Source: JAKACA01 sp052143575 (lineage in GTDB: Bacteria > Actinomycetota > Acidimicrobiia > Acidimicrobiales > Bog-793). From it: a stretch of DNA of 64,000 nt. The translations under genes were made by a program, and so were the position numbers. Positions 34,097 through 42,486 of the stretch are shown piece by piece. Where the stretch lies: the NCBI GenBank assembly GCA_052143575.1, contig JBKQSP010000059.1, positions 89,090 to 153,089 on the forward strand. Direction: 5' to 3'. The notes under the pieces are model-generated. The model searched no databases, was not told the origin of the DNA, and saw only the letters and a program-made list of their open reading frames with translations. Position 1 is the stretch's first letter. Each line of letters begins with the position of its first letter.

Positions 34097-35278
34097 CTAC
34101 CGGTGGTCGGAACGATCACCCCGGTGAGCCCGTGCCGCCACCTCGTAGGCCTCCAGGTGGACCGCCGCCGTGTGCGCCCAGGAGAAGGCGGCGGATCGCT
34201 GCAGCCCCTCCACCCGTCGCTGCTCGAGCTCGGGCTCTTCGGCTGAGAGGGCACGCTCGAGCGCAGAGGCCAAGGCCGCCACGTCCCCCGCTGGGACCGT
34301 CCAGGCGGCCGACCCGGCGACGTCGGCCATGGCGGTGCCCGAGGTCGTGACGAGCGGGGCGCCACAGGCGAGGGCCTCGAGGGCCGGCAGGCCGAAACCC
34401 TCCTCGAAGGACGGGTAGGCGACAAGGCGGGCGGAGCGCAGCAGCGCCGGCACGGCCTCGTCGTCGACGTAGCCGAGGCGCCGGATGCGCGAGCGGTTGC
34501 CGGCAGCGGCCACGGCTGCCGCCACCTCCGCACTCCCCCAGCCTTCGATGCCGGCCAGGACGAGCTCGAGGCCCGGGTGGCGCCCGGCGATGGCGTCGAA
34601 CGCCTCGACGAGCGGGACGATGCCTTTGCGTGGTTCGGCGGTCCCGAGATGCACGATGTACTCGAGCCCCGGCGGGCAGCCGGCTTGCTCGATGAGGGCG
34701 GCGTCCGTCCCGCCCCCTGGCCGTCGTGGGTGGAACCGGGCGTGGTCGACGCCATGCGGCGCCACGAGCACGACGCCGCGCGGTGACAAGAGAGCCTGCA
34801 GCCGGCTGGCCGTGGCGTCGCTCACGCAGACGATGACGTCGGCCTTCCGAGCGGCTCGCCGGATCGCTCGCCGGAAGAACGGCACCTTGGCGGGGACGTG
34901 CCATTCCGGATGGTCGAAGAACGTGAGGTCGTGAACCGTGACGACGGCGCCGACGTCACCGAGGCCGTGCGGGAAGGTGTAGTGCGGGCCGTGGTGAACC
35001 TTCACGGGGGGATCGTCGAGATGGCGGATGACCGAGCCGAGGCGCCGCTGCTCGTAGGCAACCCGAAGGGGGCGGGGCGCCCAGACGGCCTCGAGGAGCC
35101 GGCTGGACGGCGCCAGGCGTCGCCAACGGGCGGCGTCGCCGGTACGGCAGACGACCGTGAGGGCGAGGCCCTCGAGGCCCTCGAGCGCCCGCACGAGCTC
35201 GACGACGTAGCGACCCGCACCGGCAGGGCGCTCCGGGATGGCGCTCACGTCCAGGCTCGTGGCGATCGGCGCCGTCAA
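34097..35278 (-). CDS. GT4-family glycosyltransferase
   Basis: 393 residues, two Rossmann domains. N-terminal donor-independent half with G-A-G-R-Y-V-V-E-L; C-terminal donor half with G-T-A-E-P-R-K-G and E-E-G-F-G-L-P-A-L-E-A-L-A-C-G, the GT4 E-x7-E signature. It transfers mannose- or rhamnose-type sugars with retention. TTG 35278 overlaps the upstream GT4 stop as TTGA and is the only start compatible with the family's N-terminus (TSLDVSAIPERPAGAGRY). Third of three consecutive GT4 genes. Confidence 0.88.
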   Translation of the reverse strand: MTAPIATSLDVSAIPERPAGAGRYVVELVRALEGLEGLALTVVCRTGDAARWRRLAPSSRLLEAVWAPRPLRVAYEQRRLGSVIRHLDDPPVKVHHGPHYTFPHGLGDVGAVVTVHDLTFFDHPEWHVPAKVPFFRRAIRRAARKADVIVCVSDATASRLQALLSPRGVVLVAPHGVDHARFHPRRPGGGTDAALIEQAGCPPGLEYIVHLGTAEPRKGIVPLVEAFDAIAGRHPGLELVLAGIEGWGSAEVAAAVAAAGNRSRIRRLGYVDDEAVPALLRSARLVAYPSFEEGFGLPALEALACGAPLVTTSGTAMADVAGSAAWTVPAGDVAALASALERALSAEEPELEQRRVEGLQRSAAFSWAHTAAVHLEAYEVAARAHRGDRSDHR

Positions 35279-36465
35279 CCGGCCACCTCCGCCCACCAGT
35301 GCAGGTGGCGGCGGGCGGCCGCTTGCCACGTGCGCTCGCGAACGCTCGCCGGTCCGGCGCGGGCCAGCTCGGCCCGACGGGCGTCGTCGCTGGCGAGCTC
35401 CCCGAGGGCCCGCGTCAGCTCGCCGGTCGAGCGGGCGTCCACGACGACCGCCGGGCTGTCGTGCTCGACGATGCTCGGGACGGCCGAGCTGACGAGCAAA
35501 GGCGCCCCGGCCGCGAGCGCCTCGACGGCCGGCAGGCCGAAGCCCTCCGTCAGCGGCACGTACACGACGACACGGGCGCCGGCGTAGAGGGCGCTCAGCA
35601 CGGCGTCCTCGACGCGTCCCACCATGACGACGCCGTCGCCGGGCACGAGCTCCGGACCCCAGCCGGCGGGACCGACGACGAGCAGTGGCCACGGCTCCGC
35701 CAGCTGCTTGCGCAGCTGGCGGTAGGCCTCCAGCAGCCGGCGGAGGTTCTTCCGAGGCTCCAGGGTGCTGACGGTGAGCAGGTAGTCCCCCGTGACGCCG
35801 AGGCGTCGAAGGAGACGGCCGGCGGAGTCGTTGTCGGGTGGCGGCAGGTGGTCGCACCCCTCCGGGATGACCTCGATGTGGGAGGTGTCCAGCTCGACGG
35901 AGGCTCGCATGAGGTCATCGGCCACTGCCCGGGAAGGGACGGCGACGGCGGCGGCGCTGCGGGCGACGCGACGAAGCGCCGCCTCGTGCCAGGCGACGCC
36001 GCGGCGTGGGTAGGCCTCCGGCACCTGTCGCCAGCCGAGGTCGTGGATCATGACCGTGAGCGGCGTGCTCCCGGTCGGCGGGGCCGCCAGCGAGGTGGCA
36101 TGTATCAGGTCGTGGCCGCTCACTTGGAGCCGACCCCGGTCCCACAGCCGCGTGACGACCTGGTCGGGGACGCTGCGAAGCCGTTGAAGGCGGCCGGCGG
36201 CGGCGAGGAGGGGACCGCCGACGATCTCGACGGGAAACCCGAAGCGGAGGAGGGGATCGTCCCCGTCGGGCGGGTTCGTGCTGGCCACGATCGTCACGTC
36301 CGGCCTCGGAGCAATGGCCGACAGACCGCTCAGCAATCCCATGGTGTAGGTCCCGATCCCGCCTGGCAGGCGCCGGCGGAGCTGCTCGGCGACGACCGCT
36401 ACATCGAGACGGGGGGCCGCGGAGCCACCCCGCCGCGCGGCCGCGTCGCGCTCTGGCGTCGTCAT
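35275..36465 (-). CDS. GT4-family glycosyltransferase
   Basis: 396 residues. It begins with a short polar tail, then the acceptor domain (DVAVVAEQLRRRLPGGIGTYT) with the G-G-I-G-x-Y motif. The donor half has S-T-L-E-P-R-K-N-L-R-R-L and T-E-G-F-G-L-P-A-V-E-A-L-A-A-G. ATG 36465 overlaps the preceding GT4 stop as ATGA. Likely adds a hexose in the envelope polysaccharide made by this locus; sugar and linkage unknown. Confidence 0.88.
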   Translation of the reverse strand: MTTPERDAAARRGGSAAPRLDVAVVAEQLRRRLPGGIGTYTMGLLSGLSAIAPRPDVTIVASTNPPDGDDPLLRFGFPVEIVGGPLLAAAGRLQRLRSVPDQVVTRLWDRGRLQVSGHDLIHATSLAAPPTGSTPLTVMIHDLGWRQVPEAYPRRGVAWHEAALRRVARSAAAVAVPSRAVADDLMRASVELDTSHIEVIPEGCDHLPPPDNDSAGRLLRRLGVTGDYLLTVSTLEPRKNLRRLLEAYRQLRKQLAEPWPLLVVGPAGWGPELVPGDGVVMVGRVEDAVLSALYAGARVVVYVPLTEGFGLPAVEALAAGAPLLVSSAVPSIVEHDSPAVVVDARSTGELTRALGELASDDARRAELARAGPASVRERTWQAAARRHLHWWAEVAG

Positions 36466-37583
36466 GTGTGAGCCGCCGCCGCTTCGCGGTAGAGGGCGAC
36501 CATGGCGTCGGCCGTGGCCGTCCAGGAGTACGTGCCCGCCCGGATCCGTCCCCGGGCGACGAGAGCCGCCCGCAACGCCTCGTCGGAGAGCACCTGCTCG
36601 AGCGCTCCGGCGAGGGCGACAACATCGCCCACGGGCACGACGAGGGCGCCGTCGCCGGCGATCTCCGGAACGGCTCCGCCGGCCGTGACGACGACGGGGA
36701 TGCCGGCTGCCATGGCTTCGAGGGGCGGGAAGCCGAAACCCTCGTAGATCGAGGGGTAGGCGAGTGCCCTCGCCCCCGCCAGGAGGGCGGCCCGCACAGC
36801 GTCGTCCACATAGCCGAGGCGCACGACACGGTCCCGGCATCGCGCTGCCGCCACGGCCGCGTCGAGCGCCGGGCTGCCCCTCCCCTCGGCTCCGGCGATG
36901 ACAAGCCGGAGGGCGGGCTGTGACGTGGCGAGCTGAGCGAAGGCCTCGACGAGCGTCGGGTAGTCCTTGCGGGGCTCGATCGTCGAGATGGCGAGCAGGT
37001 AGGGCCCCTCGACGGGCGGGGCAGCCCTCCCGAGAGGCGCCGGCGTTGGCGGGAGGCCGTAGGGGATCACCGCCACGCTTTCGAGCCGCACCCCCACCAG
37101 CTCGGACAGCTCCTCGGCGACATGGTGCGATGCCGTGTGCACGAGGGCGCCTGCCCGCACCGCTCGCCGCACGAGCCTCGGGTAGGCGAGCGAGGCGGGA
37201 GCGCACAGCTCGGGGTATCGCCACGGCGTGACGTCGTTCACCGTCACGACGGCGCCGATCCGACGGGAGGGCGGCACGACGAAGTTCGTGCCGTGAACGA
37301 CTGAGACGCGCCCGGCGACGAACTCGGCAGAGGGAACACCCACGTACCGCCAGGCGGTGTGGGCGACTCTCGTCGGGATCGAGACCGGCCGGAACGGTAC
37401 GCCAGCCGGAAGGCCGGTCACCTCGCTCCTCGCGTGCCGAGCGACGGCGTACGCCCGCACCTCGATGTCCGGGCGGACGGCGAGGGCGCCCAGCAGCTGG
37501 TCGCAACACACGCCGACGCCCGAACGTGGCCCCGCCAGGGGAAGGACGTCGAGCGCCACGACGAGCGGCGCGCCTTCGCTCAC
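36462..37583 (-). CDS. GT4-family glycosyltransferase
   Basis: 373 residues. G-P-R-S-G-V-G-V-C-C near the N-terminus, a G-T-N-F-V-V-P-P segment, then S-T-I-E-P-R-K-D-Y and Y-E-G-F-G-F-P-P-L-E-A-M-A-A-G. GTG 37583 overlaps the cofE stop as GTGA, so the polysaccharide genes are translationally tied to F420 genes. The three GT4 proteins share architecture and probably arose by duplication. Confidence 0.88.
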   Translation of the reverse strand: MSEGAPLVVALDVLPLAGPRSGVGVCCDQLLGALAVRPDIEVRAYAVARHARSEVTGLPAGVPFRPVSIPTRVAHTAWRYVGVPSAEFVAGRVSVVHGTNFVVPPSRRIGAVVTVNDVTPWRYPELCAPASLAYPRLVRRAVRAGALVHTASHHVAEELSELVGVRLESVAVIPYGLPPTPAPLGRAAPPVEGPYLLAISTIEPRKDYPTLVEAFAQLATSQPALRLVIAGAEGRGSPALDAAVAAARCRDRVVRLGYVDDAVRAALLAGARALAYPSIYEGFGFPPLEAMAAGIPVVVTAGGAVPEIAGDGALVVPVGDVVALAGALEQVLSDEALRAALVARGRIRAGTYSWTATADAMVALYREAAAAHT

Positions 37584-38287
37584 CGAAAGAGATCCTCGGC
37601 ATAGGGCCGCACGACCTCTTCTCGCACCGACCCCGGGCCGAAGACCGACCGGTCGACGCCGCGCACGAGCGCAACGGGCACGCCGGCGGCCTTGCCCATG
37701 ACGAGCTCGGCGGCGCCGGCGATCTCGTCGATGACACAGACCTCCGTGGCAACGAGGGTGCGACCCATGGCGTCGGCCGACCCTCGGAGGTCGACGATGC
37801 CGCGCAAGCCGGCGCTGCCGATGGCGACGTCGGTGACGCCCCGTCGCCAGGCGCGGCCGAAGGTGTCGGTGACGATCACCCCGACCTCACGGCCGGTGCG
37901 GGCACGCAGGCCGTCGCGGATGCGCCGGGCCGACCGGTCCGGATCGACCGGGAGAAGCGCTGCGAAGCCTTCTGCCATGTTCGAGAGGTCCACGCCCGAG
38001 TTGGCGCAGACGAAGCCATGGCTCGTTTCGGTGATGACGAGATCACCGCGGCGTCGCAGCACCCGGACCGCCTCGCCTTCGGCGAGCTCACGTCGTGCCT
38101 CGGCATCCTCCGGATCGACGGCGACAACGCGGCCTTCCGCCTTGGAGACGATCTTCTGTGTGACGACGACGACGTCACGGTCCTCGAGGGCTGTCGCGGC
38201 CGCGATCATGGCAGCCAGGTCGTCCCCCGCAGTCACCTCCGGCAGCCCGGTGACGGCCAAGACGGTGAGCGAGGGCGGGGTATCCAT
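37580..38287 (-). CDS. cofE: Coenzyme F420-0:L-glutamate ligase
   Basis: 235 residues. V-V-V-V-T-Q-K-I-V-S-K-A-E-G-R, T-S-H-G-F-V-C-A-N-S-G-V-D-x-S-N and V-I-V-T-D-T-F-G-R-A-W-R-R-G are CofE/FbiB N-domain hallmarks. It adds gamma-linked glutamates to F420-0 using GTP. The protein lacks the C-terminal nitroreductase-like domain of mycobacterial FbiB, so it is the stand-alone type. ATG 38287 leaves 37 bp to cofD; a longer frame overlapping cofD is unlikely. Confidence 0.92.
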   Translation of the reverse strand: MDTPPSLTVLAVTGLPEVTAGDDLAAMIAAATALEDRDVVVVTQKIVSKAEGRVVAVDPEDAEARRELAEGEAVRVLRRRGDLVITETSHGFVCANSGVDLSNMAEGFAALLPVDPDRSARRIRDGLRARTGREVGVIVTDTFGRAWRRGVTDVAIGSAGLRGIVDLRGSADAMGRTLVATEVCVIDEIAGAAELVMGKAAGVPVALVRGVDRSVFGPGSVREEVVRPYAEDLFR

Positions 38288-38324
38288 GCCCGGATTCTGC
38301 CGCAGGTCGGTGCAGCCGGTCGGA

Positions 38325-39284
38325 CTACCCGGCAACTGGGATCGGTGCACCGGCACCTCCACCGCTTCCCAGCACGGCGCGGGCGAGGGCGGCGGAGACG
38401 GCGGGATCGCTCATCACGGTCGCCGTGACGACGCAGCGCATGCCGCAGGCTTCGACCGCCGCCACCTGACCGGCGTCCACCTCGTCGATGACGAGGCTCC
38501 CGCAGACATCGCGCAGCCATCGGGCCACGCCGGCAGCGGTGGCCTCACCGCCGAGCTCAGCGAGCAGGCGGTCGGCCGGACCCTTGAGGGCGGCGCCGGC
38601 GATGATCGGCGAGATGCCGACGACGTGCTGGCGACGTGAGGCGAGGAGCGCCCGCACGCCCGGCACCGACAGGATGGGGTCGATGGACACGACTGGGTTC
38701 GACGGGGCGATGACGATCGTGCTGGCCGTCTCGAGGGCCTCCCTCACTCCGGGCGCCGGCACCGCCCGATCGGCACCCGAGAAGCGCACGCTCTCGACGG
38801 CCACGGCGTGCCGCAACCGAACGAAGTAGTCCTGAAAGCCGACCTCCTCACCGCTGTCGGCGAGCGTGAGGAGCGTGTGCACGGGATCGTCGGACATCGG
38901 CAGCAGCGCCAGCCCGAGCCCGAAGGCACGAGCGAGATCTGCCGTCACGGCCGAGAGCGTCTCCCCGGCGCGCAGGCGGCCCGTCCGGTAGAGGTGGGTC
39001 GCCAGGTCGAGGTTGCCGAGACGGAACCAGGTGTGCCCGCCGAGCGCCTCGAGGGCGTCCATCGTCGTGAAGTCGTCCCCGGCCAGCCCCCAACCCGTGG
39101 CCGGGTTCACACGGCCCGAGAGCGTGTAGGTGATCGTGTCGAGATCCGGGCTGATGCACAGGCCGTGCAGTTCGGTGTCGTCGCCCGTGTTGACGACGGC
39201 GACGACGTCGGCGGCGTCGACGACCTGGAGCAATCCGCTCAGGAAGCGGGCCGCACCGACGCCGCCGCAGAGCACCGCGATCAT
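38325..39284 (-). CDS. cofD: 2-phospho-L-lactate (or phosphoenolpyruvyl) transferase CofD/FbiA
   Basis: 319 residues. L-C-G-G-V-G-A-A-R-F-L-S-G-L at the start binds the nucleotide donor; N-T-G-D-D-T-E-L-H-G-L, P-D-L-D-T-I-T-Y-T-L and A-P-S-N-P-V-V-S-I-D-P-I-L are family signatures. It joins the LPPG/EPPG donor to deazaflavin Fo, giving (dehydro-)F420-0. ATG 39284 is chosen; GTG 39305 would add seven residues. The cofD-cofE pair next to mannose/rhamnose genes parallels fbiA-fbiB in mycobacteria. Confidence 0.93.
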   Translation of the reverse strand: MIAVLCGGVGAARFLSGLLQVVDAADVVAVVNTGDDTELHGLCISPDLDTITYTLSGRVNPATGWGLAGDDFTTMDALEALGGHTWFRLGNLDLATHLYRTGRLRAGETLSAVTADLARAFGLGLALLPMSDDPVHTLLTLADSGEEVGFQDYFVRLRHAVAVESVRFSGADRAVPAPGVREALETASTIVIAPSNPVVSIDPILSVPGVRALLASRRQHVVGISPIIAGAALKGPADRLLAELGGEATAAGVARWLRDVCGSLVIDEVDAGQVAAVEACGMRCVVTATVMSDPAVSAALARAVLGSGGGAGAPIPVAG

Positions 39285-39347
39285 GCGGGCCGCAGCCGGA
39301 GACACCCGGGTCGCAGGTCGTCGCCCTGCACCGGGTCGTTCACGGAG

Positions 39348-40295
39348 TCATTCACGAGATCGGTGCTCGTCGATGACGCGTGCGACACCCTCGGCCACCG
39401 TGGTCCACGGCTTCCAGCCGAGGTGGATGCCCGCGCGGTCCGGGTCAAGGGCGCTGCGCCTGATGTCGCCGGGTCGCTCGGGAGCATGCCGGGCCGCAGC
39501 GCTCGTGCCGGCAGCGGCCGCCATCAGTCGGTAGAGCTCGGACGTGGAGGTCTCGATGCCCGTGCCGATGTTGAGCACGAGGCCGCCGCCTCGCTTGGCG
39601 GCGCGGGCGAAGGCATCGACGGCGTCGTCGACGAAGACATAGTCCCGCGTGTGGGCGCCGTCGCCGAAGATGACGCACGGTTCGCCGGCGACGAGGAGGT
39701 TGGCGAAGATGGCCACGACGCCGGCCTCGCCGTGGGGGTCCTGGCGGGGACCGTAGACGTTGGCGAGCGCCAGCGCCGTGAACTCCATGTGGTGCAACGA
39801 GCGGTAGGCCGCCAGGTAGTCGATGGCGGCTTTCTTCGAGACGCCATACGGCGACATGGGCCCGTGCGGGGCGTGCTCGGCGACGGGCAGGTCCACCGGA
39901 TCCACCTCGCCGTACAGGGTGCCGCCGCTCGCCGCGTAGACGATCTTGCGGGTCTTGGCGGCGCGGGCGGCCTCCATCACACGGAGGCTGCCGAGCACGT
40001 TCACCTCGGCATCGAAGACGGGCTGGGCGACGGAGGCCGAAACGGAGATCTGCGCCGCCAGGTGGAAGATCACCTCCGGAGGCCGATGCAGCACGAGCCC
40101 GGTGAGCGCCTCGTCACGGATATCGAGCTGATGGAAGCGAAACGCTCCTCCGGAGGCGCGCGCCTCGCTCAGGTTCGCCAGCGACCCGGTCGAGAGGTCG
40201 TCGACGACGTCAACCTCATGTCCTTCGGCAAGGAGGCGGTCGACGAGCGTCGAGCCGATGAAGCCCGCCCCCCCGGTGACGAGCATCCGGCTCAT
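39348..40295 (-). CDS. UDP-glucose 4-epimerase-like SDR protein
   Basis: 315-residue extended SDR: G-G-A-G-F-I-G-S-T-L at 7-16, D-D-L-S-T-G, H-L-A-A-Q-I-S-V, catalytic A-A-S-G-G-T-L-Y-G and Y-G-V-S-K. The pattern A-S-S/G-G-x-x-Y-G with L-A-N-V-Y-G-P-R-Q-D-P suggests a GalE-type UDP-glucose/UDP-GlcNAc 4-epimerase. ATG 40295 overlaps the nucleotidyltransferase stop as ATGA. Provides galactose- or GalNAc-type donors for the locus. Confidence 0.82.
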   Translation of the reverse strand: MSRMLVTGGAGFIGSTLVDRLLAEGHEVDVVDDLSTGSLANLSEARASGGAFRFHQLDIRDEALTGLVLHRPPEVIFHLAAQISVSASVAQPVFDAEVNVLGSLRVMEAARAAKTRKIVYAASGGTLYGEVDPVDLPVAEHAPHGPMSPYGVSKKAAIDYLAAYRSLHHMEFTALALANVYGPRQDPHGEAGVVAIFANLLVAGEPCVIFGDGAHTRDYVFVDDAVDAFARAAKRGGGLVLNIGTGIETSTSELYRLMAAAAGTSAAARHAPERPGDIRRSALDPDRAGIHLGWKPWTTVAEGVARVIDEHRSRE

Positions 40296-41371
40296 CGCGG
40301 ATACCGCGCCCCGCTCAGCGATGTCCCGTTCGGGACCTCGGCGCCACCACGTACCACGGTCATGTTGTCGAGGCACACCCCATCCCCGAGGACGGCGCCA
40401 GGCCCGACGATGCTGTCGGTCACCACGCAGTCCTGGCCGACGACGGCACCCGGTAGGAGACAGGAGGTTGCCAGTCGGGCGCCCGCCGCCACGCGGGCGC
40501 CCGCACCGACGACGCAGTCTGCCACGCCGGCCCCGCCGGCGAGGCGTGCGCCGGCTCCGACGTAGGCGACACCGGAGAGCGCCGCCTCGACGACGGCGCC
40601 GGTGGCGACGAAGACGCCGGGCGCCCGCTCCTCGGCGTCGGGGCAGGAGGCAGCCGTTCGAAGGCCCCTCAAGATGTCGAACTGGGCCTGCAGGTACTTG
40701 GCGGGAGTGCCCGTGTCGAGCCAGTAGTCGTCGGTGGCCATGGCAAAGAGCCGCCCCCGCTCGACGAGGGCCGGGAAGGTCTCCCGCTCGATCGAGACGC
40801 GACGGCCGCCCGGAATGCGGTCGAGGACGGACCGCTCGAGCACGTAGGTCCCCCCGTTGATGAGATTCGTGGGGGCGGTTCCCGCCGGCGGCTTCTCGAC
40901 GAACTCGATGACGCGGCCCTCAGCATCGGTGGGAACGACTCCGAAGGCGGACGGATCCTCCACCGGAGTGAGGTGGATGGACGCCTCCGCCTCGTGCTCG
41001 ACGTGAAAGGCGACGAGGCAGCCGAGGTCGAGATCCGTCAGGACGTCGCCGTTGAGGACGACGAATCGCCCCTCCACCCCGGCGTGCTCGGCCGCGAAAC
41101 GCACGGCGCCCGCCGTATCGAGCGGCTCCGGCTCGACGGCGTAGACGAGCTCCACGCCCTCGATCGTCCCGTCGGGGAAGGCCTCGACGAAAGCGTCGGG
41201 CCGGTAGCCGAGCGACAGCACGGCGCGGTGCAGCCCGTTGCGCCCGAGCCAGCCGACCACGTGGGCGATGAGGGTCCGGTCGACGACCGGGAGCATCTGC
41301 TTGGGGACGTCGTAGGTGAGCGGTCGCAGCCGCGTGCCCTCGCCACCGACCAGGACGATGACGTCCATCAT
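40292..41371 (-). CDS. Mannose-1-phosphate guanylyltransferase-like nucleotidyltransferase
   Basis: 359 residues. L-V-G-G-E-G-T-R-L-R-P-L-T and P-K-Q-M-L-P-V form the nucleotide-binding signature; N-G-D-V-L carries the metal Asp; F-V-E-K-P and N-G-G-T-Y-V follow. The C-terminal 110 residues are left-handed beta-helix hexapeptide repeats (VVGAGARVAAGARL, VVTDSIVGPGAVLGDG). The architecture matches GDP-mannose pyrophosphorylase ManB (Rv3264c) of mycobacteria, where it also neighbours fbiA-fbiB and wbbL. RmlA/GlmU-like substrates remain possible. Confidence 0.85.
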   Translation of the reverse strand: MMDVIVLVGGEGTRLRPLTYDVPKQMLPVVDRTLIAHVVGWLGRNGLHRAVLSLGYRPDAFVEAFPDGTIEGVELVYAVEPEPLDTAGAVRFAAEHAGVEGRFVVLNGDVLTDLDLGCLVAFHVEHEAEASIHLTPVEDPSAFGVVPTDAEGRVIEFVEKPPAGTAPTNLINGGTYVLERSVLDRIPGGRRVSIERETFPALVERGRLFAMATDDYWLDTGTPAKYLQAQFDILRGLRTAASCPDAEERAPGVFVATGAVVEAALSGVAYVGAGARLAGGAGVADCVVGAGARVAAGARLATSCLLPGAVVGQDCVVTDSIVGPGAVLGDGVCLDNMTVVRGGAEVPNGTSLSGARYPR

Positions 41372-41410
41372 GCGTCGCTTCGGCGGATGAGGGCGATCTG
41401 CCCGGTCAAG

Positions 41411-42475
41411 CTAGGACGTCGAGGACGTCGTCGATGCTGACGTCGAGGAGGTCGTCGACGAAGAGGAGGTCGATGTCGACGTTCCCTTCTTCTTGGCGAC
41501 GGTCGTTGACGTCGAGCTCGTCGAGGTGCTCGTTGTCGCCGAAGTCGAGGTCGGAGCACCTGCCGAGACACCAGATGGATCCGCGATCATGAAGGACTGC
41601 ACGGCGTTCCGATCGGCGGCGGGAGGCTGCGGGAGCGCCTCCCCCTTCGGGAGAAAGGCGATCGTGATCAGCTGGCCGTCAGCGAGGCGGACGCCGTCGG
41701 CCTGCGACGCCGGCACGACGGTGCCCTTCGTCGCGGTCGGTGACGGCCACGTCTCCACCTCGATGTAGCCGGGCTGAGAACCGCACTTCGTGACGCCGTT
41801 CTTGTAGTCACGAGCCGGTCCCGGTTTCGTCAGCACCGTCGTCGTGGTCGTGGTGCTGGACGTGGACGTCGTGGTCGTGGTGCCCTTGGCCTTCTTGCCC
41901 TTGGCCACGGTCGTGGAGGTCGTGCTCGACGTGGACGTCGTGCTCGACGTGGACGTCGTCGTGGTGCCCTTGGCCTTCTTGCCCTTGGCCACGGTCGTCG
42001 TCGTGGTCGTCGTCGTCGGGACAGGCACCGGTTTGCCCGGTATCTCGAGGAGGTTGGACGAAATGCCGACGCCCTCGATGAGCAGGTAGGCACCGAGTGT
42101 GGCGTTCTTGCCCTCGTACTCGGCGGCCTGGGGGGAGATCCCGGGCTCGATGCGGACGACCCCGTCGCCGATGGATGCCAGCGGGTCGTCGGCGACGTCG
42201 TCGACGGGCAGGGCTGACGGCACGAACTGACCGCAGACGTCCACGGCCACGGCGGCCTCCCATTCGTTGGAGGCGGTGGGCGGAACGACGGGCTTGGTGG
42301 CTGCCACGGGCGGGTGGATCAGCTCGTAGCGGCTGTAGGCGACGAGCGAGACACCGAGGAGGCAGATGACGAGGAGGACCAGATACCAGGTCACCGGCGT
42401 CTGGGCACGATAGGTCCGGCCACCGCCCGATGCGGCGGCGCGCGCGACCCTGCGGCTGAAGTTGTCACCGGGCAC
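41411..42475 (-). CDS. Membrane-anchored protein with Thr/Ser-rich linkers
   Basis: 354 residues. Short basic cytoplasmic end, one membrane helix (about 30-49), then an extracytoplasmic domain containing two cysteines (AVDVCGQF and TKCGSQPG) that may pair. The domain is split by a 65-residue Thr/Ser/Lys linker holding two V-A-K-G-K-K-A-K-G blocks, and the protein ends in a second Ser/Thr tail after V-A-K-K-K-G. I recognise no catalytic motif. GTG 42475 lies 11 bp after the rhamnosyltransferase-like gene. The linkers could be O-mannosylated or span the wall; this is inference. Confidence 0.72.
   Translation of the reverse strand: MPGDNFSRRVARAAASGGGRTYRAQTPVTWYLVLLVICLLGVSLVAYSRYELIHPPVAATKPVVPPTASNEWEAAVAVDVCGQFVPSALPVDDVADDPLASIGDGVVRIEPGISPQAAEYEGKNATLGAYLLIEGVGISSNLLEIPGKPVPVPTTTTTTTTVAKGKKAKGTTTTSTSSTTSTSSTTSTTVAKGKKAKGTTTTTSTSSTTTTTTVLTKPGPARDYKNGVTKCGSQPGYIEVETWPSPTATKGTVVPASQADGVRLADGQLITIAFLPKGEALPQPPAADRNAVQSFMIADPSGVSAGAPTSTSATTSTSTSSTSTTVAKKKGTSTSTSSSSTTSSTSASTTSSTS
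41877..41998. repeat. Direct repeat pair (38 bp, period 84 bp) in Thr-rich linker gene
   Basis: An identical 38-base segment starts at 41877 and again at 41961 (begins GTGGTGCCCTTGGCC). The 84-bp period is 28 codons, so it keeps frame and duplicates the V-A-K-G-K-K-A-K-G-T-T-T-T block. Surrounding GTC/GTG triplets (Asp/Thr/Ser codons on the minus strand) are highly repetitive. Confidence 0.85.
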
Positions 42476-42486
42476 GGCCTGAAACC

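Noticed and set aside
41830..42020. CRISPR-like or satellite repeat
   Set aside because: Repeats are in frame and encode Thr/Ser linkers; no uniform spacers or palindromic repeat units.
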